From NCBI RefSeq assembly GCF_015548375.1, contig NZ_JADMWW010000002.1:124001-188000 (forward strand): a stretch of DNA of 64,000 nt. The letters run 5' to 3'. Origin of the DNA: Collinsella aerofaciens (GTDB taxonomy: Bacteria; Actinomycetota; Coriobacteriia; Coriobacteriales; Coriobacteriaceae). The position numbers and the translations under genes were made by a program. The notes under the pieces were generated by a model. It was not told the DNA's origin. It saw only the letters and a list, made by a program, of their open reading frames with translations, and did not search any database. This document shows positions 1 through 8,156 of this stretch, piece after piece (positions within the stretch are counted from its first letter, which is position 1; each line of letters begins with the position of its first letter).

Positions 1-1
1 G

Positions 2-541
2 TCCACCTTCACCTCGACCGGCGAGGCGTCCGTTCCGCCCGCAGCAAGCTTCGCTACCCGCGAAGGCGTCATCTATGCCCCCGTCAACGGCGTGCTCGTC
101 AACCTGAACGAGGTTCCCGACGAGACGATCGCCTCGGGCATGCTTGGCCAGGGCTATGGCATCGAGCCCATTACCGGCACCATCTATGCGCCCGCCAACG
201 GCCGCATCGGTGCCACCACTGTCACCAACCACTCCATCGGCATGATCACCGAGGACGGCCTGCGCGTGTTCATCCATGTTGGCCTGGGCACCGTGGAAAT
301 GAACGGCAAGGGTTTTGCCCGCTTTGTCGAGATGGGCGATGTGGTCAAGGCAGGCCAGCCGCTCATCAGCTTCGACCGCGAGGCCATTAAGGCCGCTGGT
401 CACGAGGACATCGTGACCGTCATCGTCTCCGAGCTCGATCGTCTTAAGAGCATCGACCATGTCGGCGAGTCTGGAACGCTTATCGGCGGCAACCCGCTCG
501 TCAAGCTTGGCGACCCGCTGCTGGTTGCCAAGACCAAGTAG
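2..541 (+). CDS. PTS EIIA domain, glucose family (C-terminal part, cut by window start)
   Basis: The frame is open to the left edge, so only the 3' part of the gene is visible. The residues show an EIIA-Glc fold: an NHSIG histidine and the phosphorylatable histidine in [17 protein letters not shown]. This domain accepts phosphate from HPr and passes it to an EIIB. The Ser/Thr/Pro/Ala-rich stretch just upstream looks like an interdomain linker, so the whole protein is probably an EIIBCA fusion; that is inference, since the EIIBC part lies outside. It ends at TAG 539-541 and is followed by a terminator hairpin. The substrate cannot be told from this fragment. It could also serve the EIIA-less EIIBC at 18264. 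Confidence 0.9.
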   Translation, partial: STFTSTGEASVPPAASFATREGVIYAPVNGVLVNLNEVPDETIASGMLGQGYGIEPITGTIYAPANGRIGATTVTNHSIGMITEDGLRVFIHVGLGTVEMNGKGFARFVEMGDVVKAGQPLISFDREAIKAAGHEDIVTVIVSELDRLKSIDHVGESGTLIGGNPLVKLGDPLLVAKTK

Positions 542-578
542 CCAGGCCCCACGCCACACAGCCAAAAGGCACCTCGTC

Positions 579-613
579 AAGCGCCCGCGACCATTTGGCC
601 GCGGGCGCTTTTC
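579..613 (+). terminator. Rho-independent terminator after the EIIA gene
   Basis: A hairpin with arms AGCGCCCGCG and CGCGGGCGCT is followed by TTTTCG. It lies 38 bases after the EIIA stop and separates it from asnS. Confidence 0.75.
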
Positions 614-722
614 GTTTGAAAAACCATCCCGCCAATGCTTTATCTGTATAGCTCAAATGAGCCGAGCTGCTAGAATATCGAACTGTATGGATAACTATCA
701 TTCAACCGTTATGGGAGGATAC

Positions 723-2126
723 GTGAACCGCACCAAAATCGCGCAGCTCTATGCCGATGCCGAGTCGCTCGGCGGCCAGACCGTCACCGTCGCCGGCTGG
801 GTCAAGTCCGTCCGCGACATGAAGAACTTTGGCTTTGTTACGCTCAACGACGGCAGCTGCTTCCGCGACCTGCAGGTCGTCATGAACCGCGAGGCACTCG
901 ACAACTACGACGAGATCGCCCATCAAAACGTCTCGGCCGCACTCATTTGCACCGGCACCGTCAAGCTGACCCCCGATGCGCCCCAGCCTTTCGAGCTTTC
1001 TGCCACCTCCATCGAGGTCGAGGGCACGAGCGCCCCGGATTACCCGCTGCAGAAGAAGCGCGCAACCGTCGAGTTCCTGCGCACCCAGCAGCACCTGCGC
1101 CCGCGCACCAACCTGTTCCGCGCCGTGTTCCGCATCCGCTCTGTCGCGGCTGCCGCCATCCACCGCTTCTTCCAGGAGCAGGGCTTTGTCTACGTCAACA
1201 CCCCCATCATCACCACGAGTGACTGCGAAGGCGCCGGCGAGATGTTCCGCGTGACCACGCTCGACCCCAAAAATCCGCCCCTCACCGAGTCCGGCGAGGT
1301 CGACTGGAGCCAGGACTTCTTTGGCAAGCATGCAAGCCTCACCGTGTCCGGCCAGCTCAATGCCGAGAACTTTGCCATGGCCTTTGGCGACGTGTACACC
1401 TTTGGCCCCACCTTCCGCGCCGAAAACTCCAACACCACGCGCCACGCCGCCGAGTTTTGGATGATCGAGCCCGAGATGGCCTTCGCCGACCTCAACGACT
1501 ACATGGATAACGCCGAGGCCATGCTCAAGTACGTCCTTAAGGACGTCATGGCAACCTGCCCCGACGAGCTCAATATGCTCAACAAGTTTGTGGACAAGGG
1601 TCTGCTCGAGCGCCTGGACCATGTCGCCAACTCCGACTTTGCCCGCGTTACCTACACCGAGGCCGTCGAGATCCTGGAGCAGGCCGTCGCCGCCGGTCAC
1701 AAGTTTGACTATCCCGTGAGCTGGGGCATCGACCTGCAAACCGAGCACGAGCGTTTCCTGACCGAGGAGCACTTTAAGCGCCCGACCTTCGTGACCGACT
1801 ACCCGGCCGAGATCAAGGCGTTCTACATGCGCATGAACGAGGACGGCAAGACCGTCGCCGCCGCCGACTGCCTGGTGCCGGGCATCGGCGAGATCATCGG
1901 TGGCTCCCAGCGCGAGGAGCGCCTGGATCTGCTCGAGGCCCGCATCAAGGACCTGGGTATGAATCCCGAGCAGTACAAGTACTACCTTGACCTGCGCCGC
2001 TACGGTTCCTGCAAGCACGCCGGCTACGGTCTGGGCTTCGAGCGCTTGGTCATGTATCTGACCGGCGTGGGCAACATCCGCGACGTCCTGCCGCACCCGC
2101 GCACCGTGGGCAACGCCGACTTCTAA
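723..2126 (+). CDS. asnS: asparaginyl-tRNA synthetase
   Basis: Charges tRNA-Asn with asparagine in the cytoplasm. The protein has an N-terminal OB-fold anticodon-binding domain (about residues 15-110) and a class II core. Motif 2 is [20 protein letters not shown] near residue 231 and motif 3 is [13 protein letters not shown] near 434. I chose GTG 723 because a GGGAGG Shine-Dalgarno ends four bases before it and the resulting 467 aa matches the usual length of about 466; an in-frame ATG at 711 is the alternative. The frame stays open further upstream but that part has no synthetase similarity. It is monocistronic, with a strong terminator at 2173. No T-box leader is visible. Confidence 0.97.
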   Translation: MNRTKIAQLYADAESLGGQTVTVAGWVKSVRDMKNFGFVTLNDGSCFRDLQVVMNREALDNYDEIAHQNVSAALICTGTVKLTPDAPQPFELSATSIEVEGTSAPDYPLQKKRATVEFLRTQQHLRPRTNLFRAVFRIRSVAAAAIHRFFQEQGFVYVNTPIITTSDCEGAGEMFRVTTLDPKNPPLTESGEVDWSQDFFGKHASLTVSGQLNAENFAMAFGDVYTFGPTFRAENSNTTRHAAEFWMIEPEMAFADLNDYMDNAEAMLKYVLKDVMATCPDELNMLNKFVDKGLLERLDHVANSDFARVTYTEAVEILEQAVAAGHKFDYPVSWGIDLQTEHERFLTEEHFKRPTFVTDYPAEIKAFYMRMNEDGKTVAAADCLVPGIGEIIGGSQREERLDLLEARIKDLGMNPEQYKYYLDLRRYGSCKHAGYGLGFERLVMYLTGVGNIRDVLPHPRTVGNADF

Positions 2127-2172
2127 TCGTCGAACGCTAGCTCGCGTCGCCACACGCCAACGCTCATCGCAC

Positions 2173-2209
2173 AAGCGTCTCTCGACATCGGTCGAGAGAC
2201 GCTTTTTTC
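2173..2209 (+). terminator. Rho-independent terminator after asnS
   Basis: A near-perfect stem, AAGCGTCTCTCGAC against GTCGAGAGACGCTT with an ATCG loop, runs into six T residues. Confidence 0.9.
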
Positions 2210-2384
2210 AACAGCATCCGTCAAGCTTTTGGCAAGTTTTTGGTCAGTTGAGCAGGGCTGTTGAAAACTCGACCCGCCGTTTGCCGACGACTACCGACCG
2301 CCCAGAGCGCCCTGCGCCCCTGGGAAAGCCCCGCGTCCTAGGCTCCATACCGTCGCCACCCAAAACGGAAAGGACGTGGGCACC

Positions 2385-3170
2385 ATGACCGAAGCCGCTG
2401 TTGAAACCTACGACACCACGACGAGGGGCGCCGCCTCGATGGCAGCCTATCGCGCCGTTCGTATCCTGCAGCTCCTGAGCGAAAACACCGGCGAAGACAA
2501 GGCCATGCTTTCCGATGAGCTGATCCGGCGCCTCGCCCATCCCGACGACCCCGCCCGCATGCCCATCTCGGCGGCGCGGCGCAGCATCTACACCGCCATC
2601 TCCGCGCTTCGCCATGCCGGATACGAAATTGAATACAAACGCGGCGTGGGCTACAAACTTCTTACCCGCCCGCTCACCGATGAAGAGATCATCCGGCTCC
2701 ACGGTATGGTCATGCGCAACCGCTCCACGCCTATCGCTATCCGCAAGAGCATGGCGCAGCACTTAGTTGCCATGGCGAGCGCCGACGTTCGCGGCTACCT
2801 CGATACACCCGAACCCGCTCCAAGCGCAGGCAGCAAGGCTACCAAGGCAACACGCACGCCCATCAAGCGCATCGACACGTGCGAGCTCGTCGAGCAGGCC
2901 ATCGACCACGGAACCACGGTGAGTTTTGATATTTCGAGCGTCACGACACGCGGCGAAACCGAAGCAGCACGGATGACACTCCGTCCCTTTGCCATCAGGC
3001 AGCGCGATGGCATCTCGTATCTGCTGGGAACGGTCTACGACGCCCGAGGCACCGACGATACGCTGCGCACCGTCGAGATCGCCCGTATGAGAAACGTCAG
3101 CACGCGCCTGCTCGACGGCAAGAAGCTCTTCGCCGCCCTGGACGAGGACGACGCCTCCTCCGCCGCATAA
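2385..3170 (+). CDS. HTH / WYL-like transcriptional regulator
   Basis: A 261-aa cytoplasmic protein. Residues ~15-90 form a winged-helix region (AYRAVRILQLLSE, then SAARRSIYTAISALRHAGYEIEYKRGVGYKL). The C-terminal ~100 residues (VSFDISSVTTRGE, MTLRPFAIRQRDGISYLLG, TVEIARMRNVS) resemble the beta-barrel WYL sensor domain, although the exact W-Y-L triad is not obvious. I prefer ATG 2385 because AGGA lies ten bases upstream; GTG 2376 is almost on top of that site. It stands alone between asnS and the ABC operon. The target genes are unknown; the ABC operon starting at 3331 is a natural guess. Family assignment is moderate. Confidence 0.7.
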   Translation: MTEAAVETYDTTTRGAASMAAYRAVRILQLLSENTGEDKAMLSDELIRRLAHPDDPARMPISAARRSIYTAISALRHAGYEIEYKRGVGYKLLTRPLTDEEIIRLHGMVMRNRSTPIAIRKSMAQHLVAMASADVRGYLDTPEPAPSAGSKATKATRTPIKRIDTCELVEQAIDHGTTVSFDISSVTTRGETEAARMTLRPFAIRQRDGISYLLGTVYDARGTDDTLRTVEIARMRNVSTRLLDGKKLFAALDEDDASSAA

Positions 3171-3239
3171 GACCCTCCGCCGCCCATTCGACTACCCGTA
3201 CCGCCCATCCGATTCTGTATTAAAAAACCCGCCAGGCTG

Positions 3240-3267
3240 TTGTAAAAATGGACATCAGCGCTACTAT
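3240..3267 (+). promoter_or_regulatory. Probable sigma-70 type promoter of the ABC operon
   Basis: TTGTAA (3240-3245) and TACTAT (3262-3267) are separated by 16 bases, upstream of the lipoprotein gene at 3331. No T-box or other riboswitch is evident in the leader. Confidence 0.55.
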
Positions 3268-3330
3268 AGTCCCACTTGCACTTTGTCCCAGTGCAGTGTT
3301 TCCAGCCATTTTTATACTGGGGGTAATGAT

Positions 3331-4311
3331 ATGAAGGACATCACCATCAGCCGCAGGAGCCTTCTGGTCTCCGCCGGCCTGCTCGCGCTCGCCCCGCTCG
3401 CCGGATGCGGCGGCAGCTCTGGTTCCGGCTCCGCTGCCGCCGGTTCCGACTACACCATCGGCGTTCTGCAGCTCACCGAGCACTCCGCGCTCGATGCCGC
3501 CAACGACGGCTTCGTCAAGGCCATCAAGAAGAGCGGCCTTAAGGTCAAGATCGACCAGAAGAACGCCCAGAACGACCAGTCCACGTGTAAGTCCATTGCC
3601 GACAAGTTTGTGGGCGACAACGTCAACCTGATTTATGCCATCGCCACGCCCGCCGCGCAGGCTGCCGCCGGCGCCACGGCCGATATCCCCATCGTGGGCT
3701 GCGCCATCACCGACTACGCCGCCTCCGGCCTGGTCCAGGACAACGACAAGCCCGGCACCAACGTCACGGGCGCTTCCGACCTCACCCCGGTCGCCGAGCA
3801 GCTCGAGATGATGCAGAAGGTCCTGCCCGACGTAAAGAAGGTCGGCCTGCTCTACTGCACCGCCGAGTCCAACTCCGACGTCCAAATCAAGGCCGCCAAG
3901 AAGGAGCTCGACAAGCTTGGCCTCGAGTACACTGACTTCACCGTCTCGAGCTCCAACGAGATTCAGTCCGTCGTCGAGTCTGCCGTGGGCAAGGTCGACG
4001 CGCTGTACTCCCCCACCGACAACACCATCGCCGCGGGTGCCTCGCAGGTCGGCCAGATCTGCAAGGAAAACAAGCTTCCCTTCGTGACTGGCGAGGAGGG
4101 TATGTGCATGGCCGGCGGCCTGTTCACCCTCTCCATCAATTACGAGGACCTGGGCTACGCCGCGGGCGAGATGGCCGTTAAGATCCTGAAGGGCGAGGCC
4201 AAGCCCGAAGACATGCCGATCAAGCACCTCTCGAGCAAGGACCTGGTCGTCGTCAAGAACGACGAAATGGCCGAGGCCCTGGGCATCGACCTTTCCGCTC
4301 TGGACGCGTAA
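3331..4311 (+). CDS. ABC transporter substrate-binding lipoprotein (TrpX/YtrF-like, PF04392 type)
   Basis: Extracytoplasmic binding protein of 326 aa for the importer encoded by the next two genes. The N terminus has SRRS, a hydrophobic stretch and the lipobox LAGC with the lipidated Cys at residue 26, so it should be anchored to the membrane outer face; the twin arginines hint at Tat export but are not a full Tat motif. The mature part has the two-lobe pattern of the ABC_sub_bind family (YTIGVLQLTEHSALDAANDGF). Relatives bind tryptophan or tyrosine or unknown small ligands, so the substrate is not settled. ATG 3331 has GGGGG seven bases upstream. Confidence 0.9.
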   Translation: MKDITISRRSLLVSAGLLALAPLAGCGGSSGSGSAAAGSDYTIGVLQLTEHSALDAANDGFVKAIKKSGLKVKIDQKNAQNDQSTCKSIADKFVGDNVNLIYAIATPAAQAAAGATADIPIVGCAITDYAASGLVQDNDKPGTNVTGASDLTPVAEQLEMMQKVLPDVKKVGLLYCTAESNSDVQIKAAKKELDKLGLEYTDFTVSSSNEIQSVVESAVGKVDALYSPTDNTIAAGASQVGQICKENKLPFVTGEEGMCMAGGLFTLSINYEDLGYAAGEMAVKILKGEAKPEDMPIKHLSSKDLVVVKNDEMAEALGIDLSALDA

Positions 4312-4380
4312 TGCCATACGCGGCATGCGTCTAGAGCCCGTGCTCGCGCTTTAGCCGCGTTATTCAATATCTGAGCCACA

Positions 4381-4420
4381 GGGGCGGGCGCTGTAGACCG
4401 GCGTCCGCCCTGCTTGTTTC
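4381..4420 (+). terminator. Intercistronic hairpin between the binding protein and permease
   Basis: GGGCGGGCGC pairs with GCGTCCGCCC over a nine-base loop, followed by TGCTTGTTTC. The T run is poor. It could act as a partial terminator or 3' stabiliser giving more binding protein than permease, a common arrangement in ABC operons; that role is inferred. Confidence 0.5.
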
Positions 4421-4514
4421 AGGTAAAACAAAACGTCTGTCCGCAGCTCTTCTATGCATTGTTACCGCTATTATGGTGAATCACGTGTCCACCCTATCCT
4501 AGGAGGTATGAAGC

Positions 4515-5438
4515 ATGCTCATTGCATTGCAGGGCGCCGTTTCGCAGGGCGTCCTCTGGGGCATTATGGTGCTTGGCGTGTTTATCACGTTCCGCCTGCT
4601 CGACATTCCCGATATGACCTGCGACGGCAGCTTTGCCCTCGGCGGCTGCGTCTGCGCTGTGCTCATCGTCAATAACAACGTCGACCCGCTGCTCGCCGTG
4701 CTGGCCGGTATGTGCGCCGGCGCCATCGCGGGCGCCGTCACGGGCATTTTGACCACCGTCTTTGAGATTCCTGCGATCCTCGCCGGAATCCTCACCCAGA
4801 TCAGCCTGTGGTCCATCAACCTGCGCATCATGGGCAAGTCCAATACGCCCATTCTTGCCAAGGGCACCGTGTTCTCCGCCGTCAGCAATATGACCGGTCT
4901 GCCGCAGTCCACCGTTGCCATCATCTTGGGCATCCTGCTCGCCGTGGCTATCGTTGCCATCCTGTATTGGTTCTTTGGCACCGAGATCGGCTCGGCGCTG
5001 CGAGCCACCGGCAACAACGAGTACATGATCCGCGCTCTGGGCGTCAACACCAACTCCACCAAGATGATCGCCCTCGTGCTCTCCAACGCCCTCATCGGCC
5101 TTTCGGGCGCGCTCATCTGCCAGAGCCAAAAGTATGCCGACATTGGTATGGGCACCGGTGCCATCGTTATCGGTCTTGCCGCCATTGTTATCGGCGAGGT
5201 GCTCGGCCGTCTGCTGCCCGGCGGCCTCACGCAGTTTAGCGTCCGTCTTGCCTCCGCCGTCTTTGGCTCCGTGGTGTACTTCCTTATCCGCGCCATCGTG
5301 CTGCAGTTGGGCATGGACGCCAACGACATGAAGCTGCTCTCCGCCGTAATTGTCGCTGTGGCCCTGTGCGTGCCCGTGGTTTGGGAGCGCTATAAGCTCC
5401 GCAGCTCCTACACGAAGGGAGATGAGGCAGATGCTTAA
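4515..5438 (+). CDS. ABC transporter permease (branched-chain/BMP-type fold)
   Basis: Inner-membrane permease of 307 aa, about eight to ten hydrophobic segments (GVLWGIMVLGVFITFRLLDI, VAIILGILLAVAIVAILYWF, AIVIGLAAIVIGEVL). The segment FRLLDIPDMTCDGSFALGG is typical of the permeases paired with PF04392 binding proteins. An AGGAGG motif lies shortly upstream of ATG 4515. Its stop overlaps the start of the ATPase gene by eight bases, indicating translational coupling. Confidence 0.9.
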   Translation: MLIALQGAVSQGVLWGIMVLGVFITFRLLDIPDMTCDGSFALGGCVCAVLIVNNNVDPLLAVLAGMCAGAIAGAVTGILTTVFEIPAILAGILTQISLWSINLRIMGKSNTPILAKGTVFSAVSNMTGLPQSTVAIILGILLAVAIVAILYWFFGTEIGSALRATGNNEYMIRALGVNTNSTKMIALVLSNALIGLSGALICQSQKYADIGMGTGAIVIGLAAIVIGEVLGRLLPGGLTQFSVRLASAVFGSVVYFLIRAIVLQLGMDANDMKLLSAVIVAVALCVPVVWERYKLRSSYTKGDEADA

Positions 5439-6225
5439 GCTCTCGCATGTCAAGAAGACCTTTAACAAGGGCACCGTCACCGAGAAGCGCGCGCTCACCG
5501 GCGTCGACCTCACCCTGAATGACGGCGACTTTGTAACCGTGATCGGCGGCAACGGCGCCGGCAAGTCCACGCTGCTCAACATGATCGCCGGCGTGTACCC
5601 GCTCGATTCGGGCGTTATCGAGCTCGACGGCACCGACATCTCGCGCCTGAGCGAGTCGCAGCGCGCCAAGTACCTGGGCCGCGTGTTTCAGGACCCCATG
5701 CGCGGTACCGCTGCCGACATGCAGATTGCCGAGAACTTGGCCCTCGCCAAGCGTCGCGGCCAGCGTCGCGGCCTTTCGTGGGGCGTCACCAAGGCCGAGA
5801 AAGATGAGTACGTTGAGCTGCTCAAGCGCCTGGACCTTGGTCTGGACACGCGTCTCAACGCCAAGGTCGGCCTGCTCTCGGGTGGCCAGCGCCAGGCACT
5901 CACCCTGCTGATGGCCACGCTCACCAGGCCGCGCCTGCTGCTGCTCGACGAGCACACTGCGGCCCTCGACCCCAAGACGGCCTCTAAGGTGCTCAACCTG
6001 ACCGAGGAGATCGTCGACGAGAACCACCTGACCACGCTCATGGTCACGCACAACATGAACGACGCTATCCGTCTGGGCAACCGTCTGATCATGATGCACA
6101 AGGGCCATGTGATCTACGACGTGGCCGGCGACGAGAAGAAGTCGCTCACCGTGGCCGACCTGCTGCAGAAGTTCGAGGAGGTCTCGGGCGGCGAGCTCGC
6201 CAACGACCGCATGCTGCTAAGCTAA
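5431..6225 (+). CDS. ABC transporter ATP-binding protein
   Basis: Cytoplasmic ATPase of 264 aa that powers the permease at 4515. Walker A is GGNGAGKST at residues 39-47, the signature is LLSGGQRQAL, Walker B is LLLLDEHTAALD and the switch His is in VTHNMND. I take ATG 5431, which overlaps the permease stop; an in-frame ATG at 5422 would give three more residues. The stop codon lies at the very edge of a repeat hairpin (6224-6264) that probably terminates the operon. Confidence 0.92.
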   Translation: MLKLSHVKKTFNKGTVTEKRALTGVDLTLNDGDFVTVIGGNGAGKSTLLNMIAGVYPLDSGVIELDGTDISRLSESQRAKYLGRVFQDPMRGTAADMQIAENLALAKRRGQRRGLSWGVTKAEKDEYVELLKRLDLGLDTRLNAKVGLLSGGQRQALTLLMATLTRPRLLLLDEHTAALDPKTASKVLNLTEEIVDENHLTTLMVTHNMNDAIRLGNRLIMMHKGHVIYDVAGDEKKSLTVADLLQKFEEVSGGELANDRMLLS

Positions 6226-6264
6226 AACCTGCCAAAAAGGGACAGGTTTATTTTGGTAGGTTTT
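6224..6264 (+). repeat. Stop-adjacent hairpin repeat, GGGACAGG core, copy a
   Basis: AAAACCTGCCAAAA (6224-6237) pairs with TTTTGGTAGGTTTT (6251-6264) with one G-U pair, around AGGGACAGGTTTA. The left arm starts inside the TAA of the ABC ATPase gene. The same sequence occurs in inverse orientation after rph at 48646-48685, identical over about 37 bases. The closing T run suits a terminator. Confidence 0.85.
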
Positions 6265-6279
6265 ATCTGCGCAAACGCC

Positions 6280-6319
6280 AAAACCGCCGCAAAGGGACAG
6301 AGGCCCTTGCGGCGGTTTT
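6280..6319 (+). terminator. Second hairpin with GGGACAG core, copy b
   Basis: AAAACCGCCGCAA and TTGCGGCGGTTTT flank AAGGGACAGAGGCCC. It follows copy a by 15 bases, so the ABC operon ends in two consecutive hairpins. The stem differs from copy a while GGGACAG is kept. Confidence 0.75.
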
Positions 6320-6383
6320 CGCATATTATGTCGATAATCCGATATTCAACCAGACATTCTGGCTAAGGACTAAGGAAACTGCC

Positions 6384-7238
6384 ATGAAAAGACTCCCCCG
6401 CTTTGCGTTGGCCGCCGCGTTGTTTGCCGGCGCGCTCGCAGGCATCCCAAGCCTCGCTTTCGCGGGAAACCTGCCCGCCGCTATTGACGGCTCCGTGGCC
6501 GTCATGCACACCAACGATATCCACGGCAGCTACAAGTACAGCTACAACGCAAGCAAGGGCACCGGCACTGTGGGCTTTGACGGACTGGCGGTTTTCTATA
6601 GCGCCCAAAGCAGCGCCCCCGATCTTTTACTCGATGCGGGCGACACCTTCCACGGACAGTCCTTCGCCACCATGAGCGAGGGCAAGAGCATCGCCGAGCT
6701 CATGGACACCTTCTACGCCGACGGCTACGACGCAACCACGCCAGGCAACCACGACTGGAGCTACGGCGCGGACAAACTCCGCACCATGACCGGCTACAGC
6801 ACCACCGGCACGCCCTTCGCCATGCTCTGCGCGAATGCAACGTCCTCGAACGGCGTATGGAGCTCGAGCATCACGAAGACGCTCGATCGCACCTGGGAGG
6901 ATAGCGAGGATCACTCCACATTCGACTACAAAATCAAGGTCGGCGTCGTCGGAGCCATGGATGAGTCGCTAGGTTCCTCGCTGCGCGCGGACCTGGTCGC
7001 GGGCACCAGCTTCTCGAGTGCCGCGAACGCCATCAATGCCGAGGCAGAGCAGCTGCGCAAGGAGGGCTGCGATGTTGTTGTGTGTATCGCGCACACGCTC
7101 GACGCAAAGACCTTTGCCACGCGGCTCCGTGGCGTCGATGCCCTTATCGCAGGCCACGAGCACATCAACCTTAACGAGAAGGTGACGGGAGCCGACGGCA
7201 AGACGATCCACGTTGTCGAGGCAGGCAGCGCCTTTTGA
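6384..7238 (+). CDS. Secreted 5'-nucleotidase-family metallophosphatase, truncated
   Basis: A 284-aa protein with a Sec signal peptide (residues 1-27, cleavage near AFA-GN) and the full metallophosphatase half of the UshA/YfkN family: HTNDIHG at 42-48, DAGDTFHGQ, GNHDWSYG, a His in VCIAHTLD, and GHEHIN. Family members are usually 500-600 aa with a C-terminal substrate-binding 5_nucleotid_C domain; here the frame stops right after VVEAGSAF, where the first domain normally continues. Neither the C-terminal domain nor a frameshifted remainder is found before the next gene, whose leader begins at once. The gene is probably a deletion remnant, but the metal site is intact and some activity is possible. 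Confidence 0.75.
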   Translation: MKRLPRFALAAALFAGALAGIPSLAFAGNLPAAIDGSVAVMHTNDIHGSYKYSYNASKGTGTVGFDGLAVFYSAQSSAPDLLLDAGDTFHGQSFATMSEGKSIAELMDTFYADGYDATTPGNHDWSYGADKLRTMTGYSTTGTPFAMLCANATSSNGVWSSSITKTLDRTWEDSEDHSTFDYKIKVGVVGAMDESLGSSLRADLVAGTSFSSAANAINAEAEQLRKEGCDVVVCIAHTLDAKTFATRLRGVDALIAGHEHINLNEKVTGADGKTIHVVEAGSAF

Positions 7239-7296
7239 TCGGACGGGCTTCTTGGTGGGTATCATGGTTGGACGATCATTAGGAGGTTTTCCCCAC

Positions 7297-8064
7297 ATGG
7301 AATTGTTTGAGCCGATTCTTCATTTCTTTGAACAACGGTGGGTCCACAACATCATCTGGGCCGGCATCTTGGTAATAGGCACCGCCATCGCCACCAAGGT
7401 CGTATCCAAGACCCTGCGCCACCTGCTCAACCGCGACGACAACCCGCTTCCGGCATCGAGTATCTTCATCAACATTGCGCGCGCCGTCATCTGGATGATC
7501 GGCGGCAGCTTTATCCTCGACAACTGCTTTGGCATTAACGCAAACGCCCTCGTCGCCGCTCTTGGCGTCGGCGGCATCGCCATCTCGCTCGGCTTTCAGG
7601 ACACGCTCTCAAACCTTATCGGCGGCATGCAGGTAACCTTTATGGGCATCATCAAGCCCGGCGACAATATCGAAGTCGGTGGCGTGTCGGGCGTGGTCCA
7701 GGACATCACCTGGCGTCATACGACCATCGAGGACGCCTGCGGGCAGACCATCATCGTCCCCAACTCAAATATCTCCAAGAACACGCTCGTGCATCTCATG
7801 CCCTTTGGGCGTGTGGCTGTGCCCGTTGTCGTAAAGGACACATCCAAGTGGGCCTCACTCGACGCGCTGGCAGACGAGCTGACCAGCGCCACCAAGGCCG
7901 CCGTGCTTCCCATCTCGAGCTTTGACAAGGAGCCCTACGTGCTCTTTAGCGAGATCGGCGACTTTGGCATTAAGGGCAAGGTCATCTTTATCGTCAGCGA
8001 CGACAGCACCACTTTCACGGCGGCCGACGCCTGCATTCGCGCCATCGCCCCCATCATCGCCTAA
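7297..8064 (+). CDS. MscS-family mechanosensitive ion channel
   Basis: Small-conductance mechanosensitive channel of 255 aa in the cytoplasmic membrane, releasing solutes on hypo-osmotic shock. There are three transmembrane helices; TM3 and the start of the beta domain are clear (LVAALGVGGIAISLGFQDTL, NLIGGMQVTFMGIIKPGDNIEVGG, TTIEDACGQTIIVPNSNISKN). ATG 7297 is preceded ten bases upstream by a perfect AGGAGG; the frame continues upstream into the truncated nucleotidase but without similarity. It is followed immediately by a terminator hairpin. Confidence 0.92.
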   Translation: MELFEPILHFFEQRWVHNIIWAGILVIGTAIATKVVSKTLRHLLNRDDNPLPASSIFINIARAVIWMIGGSFILDNCFGINANALVAALGVGGIAISLGFQDTLSNLIGGMQVTFMGIIKPGDNIEVGGVSGVVQDITWRHTTIEDACGQTIIVPNSNISKNTLVHLMPFGRVAVPVVVKDTSKWASLDALADELTSATKAAVLPISSFDKEPYVLFSEIGDFGIKGKVIFIVSDDSTTFTAADACIRAIAPIIA

Positions 8065-8103
8065 ACCACCACAAAGGGGACAGGCACCTTTGTGGTGGTT
8101 TTC
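8063..8103 (+). repeat. Stop-adjacent hairpin repeat, GGGGACAGG core, copy c
   Basis: AACCACCACAAAGG (8064-8077) pairs perfectly with CCTTTGTGGTGGTT (8087-8100) around GGACAGGCA, then TTTC. It starts in the TAA of the MscS gene and is oriented with it. It likely serves as the terminator. Confidence 0.85.
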
Positions 8104-8156
8104 ATTCGTGATACCATGGTTCATATAGTTGTTTAAACGACTAAGGGAGCAAAACT

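Noticed and set aside
541-722. T-box or other aminoacylation-sensing leader before asnS
   Set aside because: No T-box sequence or antiterminator pairing is visible; only the preceding gene's terminator.
459-722. Upstream extension of asnS in the same frame
   Set aside because: It overlaps the EIIA gene and a terminator and does not match the synthetase N terminus.
702-2174. Long minus-strand reading frame opposite asnS
   Set aside because: It mirrors the codon bias of asnS; the peptide is Gly/Val/Leu-rich with no domain and lacks a ribosome site.
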